Notes: generated from the letters alone by a model not told the origin. A DNA stretch of 50,578 bases from Paenibacillus mesophilus (GCF_005938385.1 NZ_VCRA01000043.1:1-50578), one strand, 5' to 3'; counted from the first letter of the stretch, positions 1-8,312 are shown. Translations and numbers: made by a program.

Positions 1-1
1 G

Positions 2-220
2 GCATACAAACCTCATCTGCCGCACCCGGAATTTTTCCGTCTTGTTGGATATGGAAATGTAGAAGTTAGTTCGAACCCCCTGATTCCCGACGATGGGGAG
101 AAAGTTGTCGCGGTAGAAATAATGTCCGTAGGGGAAGCAGCGGAGAAATTTAAACAAAAGGAAAGACCCGATTTAGCCGAACTGTATATGCTAGCTGAGG
201 AACTTCGTAATCAGAACTAG
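2..220 (+). CDS. C-terminal fragment of a gene cut by the window edge, possibly a NUDIX hydrolase
   Basis: An open frame runs from the window edge to a TAG at 218-220 and gives 72 residues ending in ERPDLAELYMLAEELRNQN. The acidic and hydrophobic mix and codon use look like real coding sequence. The segment HPEFFRLVGYG followed by a beta-strand-like VVAVEIMSV and a helical tail resembles the C-terminal part of some NUDIX-family hydrolases, but the NUDIX box itself would lie outside the window, so the family call is a guess. A weak hairpin with a U-run follows at about 265-292 and may end the transcript. Confidence 0.5.
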   Translation, partial: AYKPHLPHPEFFRLVGYGNVEVSSNPLIPDDGEKVVAVEIMSVGEAAEKFKQKERPDLAELYMLAEELRNQN

Positions 221-264
221 TAAATTAACAACATGTGAACTTTATTACAAGGTACGATAGTGGA

Positions 265-292
265 GGGGCTCCTAGGCTGCAGCTCTTTTTTC
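265..292 (+). terminator. weak intrinsic terminator candidate
   Basis: A six-pair stem GGGGCT/AGCTCT containing two G-U pairs, with a 10-nt loop, is followed by six T residues. It would end the transcript of the truncated upstream gene. The short wobble-rich stem makes this uncertain. The rest of 293-416 holds only a TGCCCC-gtca-GGGGCA hairpin (348-363) without a T-run and a second copy of the decamer GGTACGATAG (251 and 377). Confidence 0.35.
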
Positions 293-416
293 GTTTGTTG
301 AAGTAACGGGTATAAAACGTCTAGCCCCCATTTTCATATCTCTGTGGTGCCCCGTCAGGGGCATGGTTGGCTAACGGGTACGATAGCACAATTAACCACC
401 AATCGGAGGTTTTCCA

Positions 417-698
417 TTGAAATCGAAATACTCCTTCTATGGTGTAATTGCTTCAATTGGATGCATAATTCTGTGTGCCATATATTTGTATTGGAATCCA
501 TATTCAAATACATCTGCGAGTAATGAAACTGTTCTGATTACTTTTTTTATGTTGATTTTGCCTGCATTTTTAGGAACCATTATTTCGTTTCTGGGAAATC
601 GAATCCTAATGTATATCGTATTTGCTTGGTCGATGCCATACGGGTATGCAACTGCAATTCCTGCGAGACGAAGTGAAGGGAGAAGAGAACATGAGTAA
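417..698 (+). CDS. small membrane protein, 93 aa, unknown function
   Basis: TTG start at 417, preceded by a GGAGG with eight-base spacing, which fixes the start. The N-terminus carries a hydrophobic segment (about residues 7-26) and a second one (about 38-60), so a two-helix membrane protein with a short basic C-terminal tail is predicted. I do not recognise a family. Its last eight bases overlap the start of the next gene at 691, so the two are probably co-transcribed and translationally coupled. The C-terminal 20 or so residues run over the next gene's ribosome site and look unselected, so the frame may have been extended by loss of an earlier stop. Confidence 0.55.
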   Translation: MKSKYSFYGVIASIGCIILCAIYLYWNPYSNTSASNETVLITFFMLILPAFLGTIISFLGNRILMYIVFAWSMPYGYATAIPARRSEGRREHE

Positions 699-1032
699 AG
701 AGATACCTGTAGCTTGCTGCCACAGCGTGTTCACGAAAGAACAGCGGGTGGAGTACAAAAGCATTTGGGGAGAGCTCCAAGCAAGAAAGCTCGGCATTAC
801 GGAGCTTGAAAACGGATACCAATATGGGTTTCCAGGAGATGCGGAAACGCTGCGGCTCATTAATGAATGGGTAGGCATGGAGCGAAAATGCTGTCCGTTC
901 CTTACGTTTTCGGTCATTGCCAGCAACACAGACGAACCGATTCTGCTGCAGCTGACAGGAAACGAAGAAGCAAAAGTATTCTTGCGAGCGGACATTCAAG
1001 CCAATATCGACATCATAACGAAACAAGCATAA
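691..1032 (+). CDS. conserved small protein with two vicinal cysteine pairs (ERKCCPF type)
   Basis: ATG at 691 is preceded by GGGAGAAG. The frame stays open upstream to 622, but that part overlaps the preceding gene and lacks a ribosome site. The 113-residue product has no signal peptide or membrane segment. It carries Cys9-Cys10-His11 and Cys67-Cys68 in the motif ERKCCPF, followed by a predicted beta sheet. Small proteins with this CCPF motif occur in many bacteria, often listed as hypothetical. The paired cysteines suggest thiol redox or metal binding, which is inference only. It is followed nine bases later by a DoxX-like gene, a likely operon partner. Confidence 0.7.
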   Translation: MSKEIPVACCHSVFTKEQRVEYKSIWGELQARKLGITELENGYQYGFPGDAETLRLINEWVGMERKCCPFLTFSVIASNTDEPILLQLTGNEEAKVFLRADIQANIDIITKQA

Positions 1033-1040
1033 GGGAAACA

Positions 1041-1406
1041 ATGAAAACAACATACTGGGGAAGCACCATATTAGCTGCAGGGCTTTTATTTCTTGGCGGC
1101 ATCCTTTTCATCACCCACGGAGAGCATCAGGTAGAGGAAATGAAGCATCTCGGTTATCCAGTCTACATTTTAACGTTTCTCGGGATTGGAAGAATCCTCG
1201 GCACAATCGCAATTGTCATACCTCGCTTCCCGCGCCTGAAAGAATGGGCGTACGCGGGGTTTGTTATCGACCTCGTTGCCGCTTCAGCATCTCATGCCTA
1301 CGCAGGAGACAGCTTCGTACAAATTGCTTCGCCATTAGTCTTTCTTGTACTGATTGTAGTATCTTGGGCAACACGCTCACCGAATCGCAAACTCGAGGTT
1401 CACTGA
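1041..1406 (+). CDS. DoxX-like family membrane protein (DoxX_2 type)
   Basis: ATG at 1041, eight bases after the previous stop, gives 121 residues with four predicted hydrophobic helices. The N-terminal pattern KTTYWGSTILAAGLLF, the LGYPVYILTFLGIGRILG segment, and the central proline-rich PRFPRLKEWAYAG followed by a helix containing histidine match the DoxX-like family of four-helix inner-membrane proteins. Members are linked to thiol-stress and electron-transfer functions, but the exact role of this subgroup is unknown. Coupling to the cysteine-rich protein upstream is consistent with a redox link, as inference. Confidence 0.8.
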   Translation: MKTTYWGSTILAAGLLFLGGILFITHGEHQVEEMKHLGYPVYILTFLGIGRILGTIAIVIPRFPRLKEWAYAGFVIDLVAASASHAYAGDSFVQIASPLVFLVLIVVSWATRSPNRKLEVH

Positions 1407-1485
1407 CTTTCACAGATCAGAAGCATTTCATGCTTGAACTAAAGGGTACGTTAGTTCAGTCATATCATTTATTTCAGTACTTTTG

Positions 1486-1643
1486 AAAGTCTCAGTTGTA
1501 GGTATAATAATTACAGAAAGTCTCAAATGAACTCGCACAAAGTCTCAATCGTAGCCATTAGATCGGCCGATTTGGCTCGATTTTAGTCTCAATTGCAACC
1601 ATTACGCACATGTGGTGAGTGTGAGTAATGGTTACAATAAGAC
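1486..1643. repeat. cluster of AGTCTCA repeats with an imperfect hairpin
   Basis: The gene-free stretch 1407-1859 carries the octamer-like word (A)AGTCTCA at 1486, 1517, 1539 and 1585. The last copy opens an imperfect inverted repeat: GCAACCATTAC (1595-1605) faces GTAATGGTTAC (1625-1635), and the pairing extends outward toward GTCT and AGAC. No reading frame fits. It may be a degraded mobile-element end or a regulatory array. Nothing else is visible in this stretch apart from the terminators at its right side. Confidence 0.45.
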
Positions 1644-1699
1644 GAAGTTTGGCAATGAATGAGAACTTTTTATAGGTATAAAGCAGACCCTATTTTGGG

Positions 1700-1740
1700 C
1701 CAGTTAGATCAATCCCTTGATCTGACTGGTTTTTTGTTTT
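1700..1740 (+). terminator. intrinsic terminator, + strand
   Basis: A 13-pair stem CCAGTTAGATCAA/TTGATCTGACTGG with one G-U pair and a tccc loop is followed by TTTTTTGTTTTT. It is a strong rho-independent terminator, either for the operon ending at 1406 or for a short transcript starting in the repeat region. Confidence 0.85.
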
Positions 1741-1806
1741 TGAGGGGGGGATTTGAGCAAATTTGCCTTCCAATAGCAAGGAGTCCCCTGAATCAATCGG
1801 ATAAAA

Positions 1807-1833
1807 TGCAAAAAGGTCCGCGCTTTCGCGGAC
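1807..1833 (-). terminator. intrinsic terminator for the DUF3231 gene
   Basis: Stem GTCCGCG/CGCGGAC with a four-base loop. On the minus strand it is followed by CTTTTTGC, about 27 bases after the stop of the minus-strand gene ending at 1860. Confidence 0.75.
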
Positions 1834-1859
1834 GCTTGACGGAATGTAACATATTAGTT

Positions 1860-2876
1860 TTACTTTGAAGCCAATGCTTCCCGGTCTACCGCTTGTGGCG
1901 GTTCTTCCATCCATTCATGCGTGAACATGAGCGTGGCACCCTCCTCGGCGTATTCTCCCACATCCAGTATAAATCGGCCATATTTGGCACTCAAGTCCTT
2001 TCTCGCGCACAAAGATAATGAGTTGCCGTAGGTTCTGATCCGCATTGAAAACATATCGAGTTTGTGGAAAGTCATCAGTTTGTCGGAAAAGGTCGGAATC
2101 GTAGATTTCGTAACGAGATGGTCGAAAACAGGAGGAGAGGGAAGGTTTTCTTCCTCGAGAATTTTGCTGCATACATCATAATGCTTGGTCGTAATGTCAA
2201 TGCCTTTTTCAAAAAAGTTCTTAACATCCTCAAGTTGGGCAGTCTGGATGAAACCGATTAAAACGCCTTTACTGGTTGCGTTATTTTCCGCGCTATCATA
2301 AAGATGCGTAATCTCCAAAGCTTGCAAAGGTCTTGTGTTGTTGAAGAAGTTACCCATGTAACTCTGTTTTTTGATAAAGCGGACCTGTTCCGGTATCGGA
2401 AGAGAAGGCGGTTTTGCAATCAGTCCTTTGCTTATCAACACATCGTTGGTCATATTCACCAATTCGATTGATGTGTTAAGACAATCCGTAAAAAGTCTTC
2501 GAACGTCCGACCTTACTAAGATCGGGACGGCCGTACCATAAAGACCGATACCCGCCTTGGCAATATACCTCAAATAATGAAGGTAGAACTCGTCCTGAAA
2601 CAGGCGCGGAGCCTTTGGATTGACATCCTGATCCGTTAATCCGATCGGTACCGGATATTTTTCTTCCTCGAATATAGCCTTGATGGCTTTTGTGAAGCGG
2701 TCGGTCGATTCATAGGCGTACTGTACAACCTCTAAAATCCTCGGTTCTTCTGTATGCTTGAGAAAGTGAGTTAAAACGCACTTCGCCATGCTATTCCCCA
2801 TATATGTTGCCCACAGCTTGCCGATTTCGATGGCGGACAGCTTCTCGGTTATATTGTCGATCTTGATCGCTTTCAT
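1860..2876 (-). CDS. DUF3231 family protein
   Basis: A 338-residue soluble protein with no signal peptide, the usual length for the DUF3231 family of spore-forming Bacillales. Two homologous helical halves are visible. Each has a LTHFLKHTEEPRI- or THLYDSAENN-like first helix, and each has an FEEEKYPVPIG- or LEEENLPSPP-like turn (about residues 70 and 245), as expected for an internal duplication of a ferritin-like helical bundle. The function is unknown; a role in sporulation or storage is only guessed from family context. It is transcribed alone and ends in a hairpin terminator. Confidence 0.85.
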   Translation of the reverse strand: MKAIKIDNITEKLSAIEIGKLWATYMGNSMAKCVLTHFLKHTEEPRILEVVQYAYESTDRFTKAIKAIFEEEKYPVPIGLTDQDVNPKAPRLFQDEFYLHYLRYIAKAGIGLYGTAVPILVRSDVRRLFTDCLNTSIELVNMTNDVLISKGLIAKPPSLPIPEQVRFIKKQSYMGNFFNNTRPLQALEITHLYDSAENNATSKGVLIGFIQTAQLEDVKNFFEKGIDITTKHYDVCSKILEEENLPSPPVFDHLVTKSTIPTFSDKLMTFHKLDMFSMRIRTYGNSLSLCARKDLSAKYGRFILDVGEYAEEGATLMFTHEWMEEPPQAVDREALASK

Positions 2877-3112
2877 TTCAGGTTCCTCGCTTTTACAGTG
2901 TAGTATAAATGGATTACTTCCTAACTAATATTCACAAATCCGGTATGTAATATGCAAAGACATCCGAGTGAGACACACGATGTTCGATGCATTTTAAGCG
3001 ATCGGCTGGTACAGCAATTTTATTGGAATCCTGACCCACAATCTGCAAAGAGCGGCAAAAATGCTCCAAAATTAAAGCGAAAATAGAGATCGGGGGAAGC
3101 TGAGCTTCGCGA

Positions 3113-3901
3113 TCAGACACGATGCGACCGCCTGTACTCCGAAGGGGTGATGTCCATTTCCTTGGAAAACACCCGGCTCAAATAAAAAGCGTTCTGATAT
3201 CCACACAGCTCGGCGATCGTCTCGAGCGGCTCATCCGTTTCCGCCAGTAGCTGCTTCACTTTGCGCAGCCGGACGCTTGTCCAATATTTGACGGGAGAGA
3301 TGCCGAGCTCCTTCTGGAATTTACGGGTGAACTGGGACTGGCTCAATCCGACGCGGGAGGCGACAAGCTGCATGGAAATGTCCTCGTACGCATGCTCGTT
3401 TACGTAGCGCACGGCCTCCTGAATTGCGCTGTCCCTCGGCTTTCTCTCCCTGCGGATCGTCGCGCGCTCCCCGATATACTGATACAACATGTCGGCTACG
3501 AGATGCTCCACATAATGCTGCGATACATGCTCCCGCGCTTCGCGCAGCGCCGCCAAAGTGGACAACAGCCGGCTCGTATCGCGAAAAACGATTTTGCCGA
3601 GGTACGGAAACTCGATCGGCCCGTCGGGCGATAACGCGCGCAAATGAAACTGCACATAATGGAAGTCCAACAGCCCGAGCGTTCGGCGGTGGAACGGGAC
3701 GCCGGGCGGGCACAGTACGGCTTCGCCGGCTTTCGCTTCCCCGGCTTCGTCGCCGACGGCGTACTCGAACGCGCCTTTCTCACTTGCAATGATCGCCCAG
3801 CCTACGTACGTTTCCTCCGGCAGCCTAAAGCTTGCCCGGTTATAGGAATACGAATAGGAGATCAGTTTCGTCTCCACCAGAATCGTTCTTGCACTATGCA
3901 A
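3113..3901 (-). CDS. AraC family transcriptional regulator
   Basis: TTG start at 3901, eight bases after GGAGG. The longer frame to 4075 runs into the neighbouring promoter and its extra residues are unlike a regulator. The 262-residue protein has an N-terminal cupin-like sensor (about 1-140, with GEAVLCPPGVPFHR) and a C-terminal double helix-turn-helix (about 160-260) with SQFTRKFQKELGISP and FYLSRVFSKEMDITP. It is divergent from the PhyH gene at 4035 across 133 bp, which marks that oxygenase as its likely target. The inducer is unknown; a small polar or sugar-like ligand is typical for this architecture. Confidence 0.92.
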   Translation of the reverse strand: MHSARTILVETKLISYSYSYNRASFRLPEETYVGWAIIASEKGAFEYAVGDEAGEAKAGEAVLCPPGVPFHRRTLGLLDFHYVQFHLRALSPDGPIEFPYLGKIVFRDTSRLLSTLAALREAREHVSQHYVEHLVADMLYQYIGERATIRRERKPRDSAIQEAVRYVNEHAYEDISMQLVASRVGLSQSQFTRKFQKELGISPVKYWTSVRLRKVKQLLAETDEPLETIAELCGYQNAFYLSRVFSKEMDITPSEYRRSHRV

Positions 3902-3960
3902 CGGCGATCCCTCCTTGTCCTGCAAAAAAGTATAAGAAAAACAGCAATTGGGTGCATGTT

Positions 3961-3976
3961 CTTTATAATTATAAAG
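3961..3976. promoter_or_regulatory. 16-bp perfect palindrome in the divergent AraC/PhyH promoter region
   Basis: CTTTATAATTATAAAG is a perfect palindrome midway between the divergent starts at 3901 and 4035. It contains a TATAAT box readable in both directions (3964-3969 on the + strand). It may serve as a shared -10 element, a regulator site, or both. Confidence 0.45.
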
Positions 3977-4034
3977 ATATACGATACGGATAAGAAAGAA
4001 AATAACAAACAAAAAAGTGAAGGAGTCTTCCGAA

Positions 4035-4805
4035 ATGAGCAGCATTTTATCGTACGCGCAGTTGGACGAATTCAAGCAAAAGGGGTATCTCGTTCTCCGC
4101 AGTCAGTTCACCCGCGAGGAGACGCAGCTGTGGCGAGCCGAAGGCAACAGACTGCTCAGCCTGGACGAGAAAATGATAAACCCGCTTAATGTCCGGGTCG
4201 GCTTCCGGAAAATCGGCGATACGAATACGGTCGAGAAATTCGACCCGCTGATCGATATTTCCCCGGTGTTTCACGAGCTGGCGAAGGATGAGCGCATCTT
4301 GACCCCTCTGCGCGACATCTACCTTGACGAGCCGTTACTGTTCAAAGACAAGCTTATATTCAAGCTTCCCGGCATGAGCGGCTATACGATGCACCAGGAC
4401 GCCGCCTACTGGCAAGGCTTCCCGTACGAAGGACTCATATCGGTCATGGTCGCAGTCGACGGAGCATCCCGCGAGAACGGCGGGCTTGAGCTGTTCCCGG
4501 GCTACCACGACCGGTTCCGCTCCACTCCCGGGGAGCTGCGCAATATGAACGATGCGGAAATCGCCGAGATCGACCTTGGCAAAGGAGAGTTGGTCGAGAC
4601 AGCTCCCGGCGACATCATCCTATTCCATTCCCTCGCCCCGCACCGCAGCGGCCCGAATACGGCCGATTACAGCCGTACGCAGCTTTATTTGACGTATACC
4701 CCGTCCAAAAACGGGCAGCTGTACAAGGCGCATTACCAGCATTTCGTCCGCTACGGCTCGAGACACAAAACGGGCGACGTCATCAAGCAAAATTATTTTT
4801 TGTAA
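4035..4805 (+). CDS. phytanoyl-CoA dioxygenase (PhyH) family Fe(II)/2-oxoglutarate oxygenase
   Basis: ATG at 4035 follows GAAGGAG by nine bases; an in-frame GTG at 4017 overlaps that ribosome site and is less likely. The 256-residue product has the jelly-roll signature of the PhyH family. His120 and Asp122 (MHQDAAYW) and distal His203 (PHRSGPN) form the iron triad, and Arg214 is placed to bind 2-oxoglutarate. It is predicted to hydroxylate a small molecule in the cytoplasm; the substrate is unknown. It is divergent from an AraC gene and is followed after a terminator by a solute-binding lipoprotein gene. A decayed copy of its middle region lies at 6328-6450. Confidence 0.9.
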   Translation: MSSILSYAQLDEFKQKGYLVLRSQFTREETQLWRAEGNRLLSLDEKMINPLNVRVGFRKIGDTNTVEKFDPLIDISPVFHELAKDERILTPLRDIYLDEPLLFKDKLIFKLPGMSGYTMHQDAAYWQGFPYEGLISVMVAVDGASRENGGLELFPGYHDRFRSTPGELRNMNDAEIAEIDLGKGELVETAPGDIILFHSLAPHRSGPNTADYSRTQLYLTYTPSKNGQLYKAHYQHFVRYGSRHKTGDVIKQNYFL

Positions 4806-4828
4806 CGGCCAATATGGCCGCTCAGCGA

Positions 4829-4860
4829 AAACCGGCGAAACGTGCCGGTTTTTTCTTTTT
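4829..4860 (+). terminator. intrinsic terminator after PhyH gene
   Basis: Stem ACCGGC/GCCGGT, flanked by A and T runs that extend it, with loop gaaacgt and a TTTTTTCTTTTTTTT tail. It begins 24 bases after the PhyH stop. Confidence 0.85.
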
Positions 4861-4984
4861 TTTACGTGTTACAAAAAAGTATATGCACTTTGCGGATTTT
4901 ATGAATGTTCGCTGTCCCGCGGCAATTGTATGATGAGAAGGAAACAACAGATCAATCGAATCAAAATGAAGGAGGGGTTGCTCA

Positions 4985-6316
4985 GTGAAAGCTCTCGATC
5001 GGGGCAAGATGAGGACGACAAAGAAGTACATGCTGTGGCTTGCAGGCGGCATCATGTCTTTGCTTCTCGCGGCATGCGGAAGCTCAGGCGGCGGCAAAGA
5101 CGCCGCAAATACAGGAGGAGGAGACAAGAGCGCCGAACAGAACGCAAACAAAGGGCCGGTCAAGCTTGTGTTTTACTCTACCGCAGGCTGGACGCAGGAG
5201 GCGTTCAACGAGCGATTCGGCGGCGCCATGCGCAAAAAATTTCCGAACTATACGATCGAATACATCCAATCGGGCCAAGGGGCCGGTCTCGCGGATTTGA
5301 TGGCCGCCGGACAGCAGATCGACGTATTTTGGCAAGCGGTCGACGTCACGATCCAGCAGATGCAGGAGTACAAGCTGGAGTACGATATGAGCGATTTGAT
5401 CAAAAAGCACGGACTGGATTTAAGCACACTGGAGCCTTCGTCGATCGATGCGGTACGGTCTTTGTCGGGAGGTAAAATGTATGCGCTTCCACTCGTTATC
5501 AATACGGCCGCTCTTTATTATAACAAAGACTTGTTCGACAAGTTCGGCGTCCCTTATCCGAAGGATCACATGACCTGGGACCAGGTGATCGAACTGGCGA
5601 AACGGATGTACCGGACCGACGGCGGCCAGCCTTATTTCGGACTCGGAACCTCGATCACGCACAATTTCAGCCTGAATCCGCAGTCGGTTCCTTATGTCGA
5701 TCGCAAGACGGAGAAGGCGACCATTCTGACCGATCCGAGATGGAAATCGATATTCGAGATTATCGTCGAAGCGTACAAAACGACCGGCGGAACGGCGCTC
5801 GGGCCGACGCAGTTCGTACAAAACAAAAACATCGCCATGACCGAGGGGCTCGCCAATCTGTTTCTCAATCTGGACATGACCGCAATGAACTGGGACATGG
5901 TCACGTATCCGACATACAAGGAAGCGCCCGGCAAGGCGCCGCAGCCTTACCCGACGCTGTTCGGCATTACGTCGACGAGCAAGTTCAAGGACGAAGCGTT
6001 CCAGGTGCTCCAGCATATGCTGAGCGAGCAGGAGCAGCTTAGCTTGTCGGAGCGGGCCGTCATCCCCGTGCTGCAAAAAGAGAGCGTACAGAAAGCGTTC
6101 GGCACGAAGAGCAAGTACCAGGGCAAAAATTTTCAGTCGATACTGAGCCGGAAATTTTCGCCGATGCCGGATAAGACAAAATACGATTCCAAGGCGCAAC
6201 CGATCTACAACAAATACGTCCCGAATATCGCCAAAGGCGAAATGGATTTGAACACCGCCTTCCGCACCATCGACGAAAATATGACCAAAATGATTGCCGA
6301 AGAGAAATCGAAATAG
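4985..6316 (+). CDS. extracellular solute-binding lipoprotein (ABC type)
   Basis: GTG start at 4985, seven bases after GGAGGGG; an internal ATG at 5009 is the alternative. The 443-residue protein starts with a basic region, a hydrophobic stretch and the lipobox LAAC (Cys31), so it should be a membrane-anchored lipoprotein. The mature part is a family 1 solute-binding protein with the block YYNKDLFDKFGVPYP and MTWDQV shared with three other genes in this window. Family members bind oligosaccharides and pass them to an ABC importer. No permease or ATPase gene is nearby, so it must work with components elsewhere or act as a sensor. It is flanked by a PhyH gene upstream and a PhyH remnant downstream. 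Confidence 0.9.
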   Translation: MKALDRGKMRTTKKYMLWLAGGIMSLLLAACGSSGGGKDAANTGGGDKSAEQNANKGPVKLVFYSTAGWTQEAFNERFGGAMRKKFPNYTIEYIQSGQGAGLADLMAAGQQIDVFWQAVDVTIQQMQEYKLEYDMSDLIKKHGLDLSTLEPSSIDAVRSLSGGKMYALPLVINTAALYYNKDLFDKFGVPYPKDHMTWDQVIELAKRMYRTDGGQPYFGLGTSITHNFSLNPQSVPYVDRKTEKATILTDPRWKSIFEIIVEAYKTTGGTALGPTQFVQNKNIAMTEGLANLFLNLDMTAMNWDMVTYPTYKEAPGKAPQPYPTLFGITSTSKFKDEAFQVLQHMLSEQEQLSLSERAVIPVLQKESVQKAFGTKSKYQGKNFQSILSRKFSPMPDKTKYDSKAQPIYNKYVPNIAKGEMDLNTAFRTIDENMTKMIAEEKSK

Positions 6317-6327
6317 TCGTTCGGAGT

Positions 6328-6450
6328 ATGGGGGTAAGCGCTCGCTCCATGAACGGGGTGAACACAGCGGAGAAATTCGACCCGTTGGTCGACATTTCTC
6401 CGGTATTCGCCGAGTTGGCCCGGGACGAGCGCATATTGACCGCTTGTTGA
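6328..6450 (+). pseudogene. remnant of a PhyH gene
   Basis: The frame from ATG 6328 (or 6349) to TGA 6448 encodes NTAEKFDPLVDISPVF and then AELARDERILT. This is nearly identical to residues 64-90 of the PhyH protein encoded at 4035 (NTVEKFDPLIDISPVF, HELAKDERILT). Similarity stops abruptly after ILT, and no catalytic motif remains. It lies 11 bases after the solute-binding gene, so it looks like what is left of a second PhyH gene after duplication and deletion. It is unlikely to be functional. Confidence 0.8.
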
Positions 6451-6486
6451 AAAAACATGGATTGAGGCCGCGTATGACCTGCTTCG

Positions 6487-7260
6487 TTACCGCTTGGCCA
6501 AAACCGGAAACATTCTCCCCTTCAGCAAATCGCCCTCGCGAAAAGCCGTGTCGACCGTCACAATATGCTGGCGGCCCGAGAACGTCGTCCCGTCCGGCAT
6601 GTAGATGACGGCAAGCACCCGTCTCGGCTTGTCGGTGCCGTTCGCGTGCGCGTAATGGAACGTCAACCCGTGATGGAAGGTCGCGCTGCCCGCCTTCATG
6701 CGCACGATAACCGGCTTCGTCTGATCGATGCCCGTTCCTTTCGCGTAATCGAACAAATTTTGCGGCTCCACCAGGTTGATGCCGGCCAGCTTGCCGACTT
6801 TGTGCGAGCCCGGCACGAACATCATGCAGCCGTTATTCTCGTCGACATCGTCAAGCGTCAGCCAAATCGACAGTGCTCCGGGCTCGTTCATCGGCCAGTA
6901 CGGCATATCCTGATGCCACGGGGTCGGCTTAGAATCCCCCGGCATTTTCCATAACGCGTGGTCGTGGAACAGCCGGATGCCGTCCGCACCGCTCAACCGG
7001 CGGGCGATTTCCGCAAACCGCGGATGAAGCGTAAATTTCGCTACCGCAGCCGAATCCCGCCATGCGTTGACCTTTTGGTTCAGCACTTTATAATAGGCGC
7101 CGTTCGGCGATTGGCCTGTCGACCGCTCGCTGTCCGCCGCCATCACGTCGCCTACCGCTTCTCTCAGCTCCTCCAGCTTCCCGGGCGTCACGACGTCGTC
7201 GAATTGCACGAAGCCGTTCTCGCGGTAAAAGTCGATCTTGTCCTGGGATACCTCAAACAT
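6487..7260 (-). CDS. phytanoyl-CoA dioxygenase (PhyH) family Fe(II)/2-oxoglutarate oxygenase
   Basis: ATG at 7260, 11 bases after AAGGAG; 257 residues. Iron ligands His116 and Asp118 lie in PWHQDMPYW, the distal ligand is His202 with Asn207 five residues later, and Arg213/Arg214 in DKPRR fits 2-oxoglutarate binding. All catalytic positions are intact. It has no signal peptide. The substrate is unknown; family members hydroxylate compounds as varied as ectoine, antibiotics and fatty acyl chains. It is divergent from an AraC gene at 7387 across 126 bp. Confidence 0.9.
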   Translation of the reverse strand: MFEVSQDKIDFYRENGFVQFDDVVTPGKLEELREAVGDVMAADSERSTGQSPNGAYYKVLNQKVNAWRDSAAVAKFTLHPRFAEIARRLSGADGIRLFHDHALWKMPGDSKPTPWHQDMPYWPMNEPGALSIWLTLDDVDENNGCMMFVPGSHKVGKLAGINLVEPQNLFDYAKGTGIDQTKPVIVRMKAGSATFHHGLTFHYAHANGTDKPRRVLAVIYMPDGTTFSGRQHIVTVDTAFREGDLLKGRMFPVLAKR

Positions 7261-7386
7261 GTTTACTTCAGCTCCTTTTTCTGTTATGACATTGATTATA
7301 AAAGACGGGGCGCGGCGAATCGTGGCTTATTTTGCCAACGCATTGAACGATCTTGCAAAGCGCGGCGGAAGGCGGGGCGAAGCGGA

Positions 7387-8298
7387 ATGACGGAGCATGA
7401 AGTGAAAATAAGCCGGGGAGCGGGCTATTTCCGCGAAGAGTTTCCGTTTTTTACGAACAAGTACAATATTGTCGCCGGGCAGATGATCGAGCGGCATGCG
7501 CACGATTTCGTCGAGCTCGTATACGTGCTGGAGGGCGGAGCGCTTCACGAAATGGGCGGCCACCTGTATACGCTGCGGCAGGGCGATTTGTTCGTCATCG
7601 AGCCCGGCGCGCCTCACAGCTACAAGGGGGCGCCCGACCGCAGAACGGTCGTGTACAACGTGCTGTTCGACCGGAATTTGCTGTACCGCGAGCTGGCCAC
7701 GATGGAAGACGTCGTGCCGATGCTGGAGTTTTTATATTTATCGCCTTTTTTGCGCAAATCGTCCGTATTCCGGCCCCACCTGCACGTCGAGGGCAAGCAG
7801 CGCCTGCAATTGGAAAATCATTTGGAGACGCTGCTGCAGGAGACGAAGCGGAAGGAGCCGGGCTACCAGCTTGTCGTAAAGGCGAGGATGATCGAATGCA
7901 TGGTCGTCTTAAGCCGGCAATGCGCGCCGGACACCGTCACTGTCGCGGAGCCGACCGACCGGCAGTGGATGGAAGCGGTTGTTCTGCTCATCAAGGAAAA
8001 CTTCGACAAGCCGCTCGCGCTCGAGCAGATCAGCCGGCTGTGCGGCATGAGCGTCACCTCGTTCTCGCACAAGTTCAAAGCGCACACGGGCAAGACGTTT
8101 CTCGAGTTCAAGCACGAAGCACAAATCGAAGCGGCCTGCGGCTTGCTGGCGCAAACCGATCATAAAACGATCGTCATCGCCCAAGAGGTCGGCTTCGAGG
8201 ACGTCAGCTTCTTTTATCGGGTGTTTCGCAAAAAGATGGGCACAACCCCGAGTGGCTATCGCGCCTCGCTGCGCGCAGGCTCCGGGCCGGGGCATTGA
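7387..8298 (+). CDS. AraC family transcriptional regulator
   Basis: ATG at 7387, after a loose GGAAGGCGGGG ribosome site. The frame stays open upstream to 6958, but that part overlaps the divergent PhyH gene and its promoter. The 303-residue protein has an N-terminal cupin sensor (about 20-120: HAHDFVELVYVLEG, GDLFVIEPGAPHSY) and a C-terminal double helix-turn-helix (about 200-295: SVTSFSHKFKAHTGKTF and SFFYRVFRKKMGTTP). It probably controls the divergent PhyH gene. Its 3' end faces another AraC gene across a shared hairpin. Confidence 0.9.
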   Translation: MTEHEVKISRGAGYFREEFPFFTNKYNIVAGQMIERHAHDFVELVYVLEGGALHEMGGHLYTLRQGDLFVIEPGAPHSYKGAPDRRTVVYNVLFDRNLLYRELATMEDVVPMLEFLYLSPFLRKSSVFRPHLHVEGKQRLQLENHLETLLQETKRKEPGYQLVVKARMIECMVVLSRQCAPDTVTVAEPTDRQWMEAVVLLIKENFDKPLALEQISRLCGMSVTSFSHKFKAHTGKTFLEFKHEAQIEAACGLLAQTDHKTIVIAQEVGFEDVSFFYRVFRKKMGTTPSGYRASLRAGSGPGH

Positions 8299-8312
8299 CG
8301 GAAATAAAGAAT

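Noticed and set aside
2932..3120. 62-codon minus-strand frame
   Set aside because: No recognisable domain, no good ribosome site, and it overlaps the end of the AraC gene.
6958..7386. In-frame 5' extension of the AraC gene at 7387
   Set aside because: It overlaps the divergent PhyH gene and its promoter, and its residues do not fit the cupin domain. The ATG at 7387 begins just before the domain.
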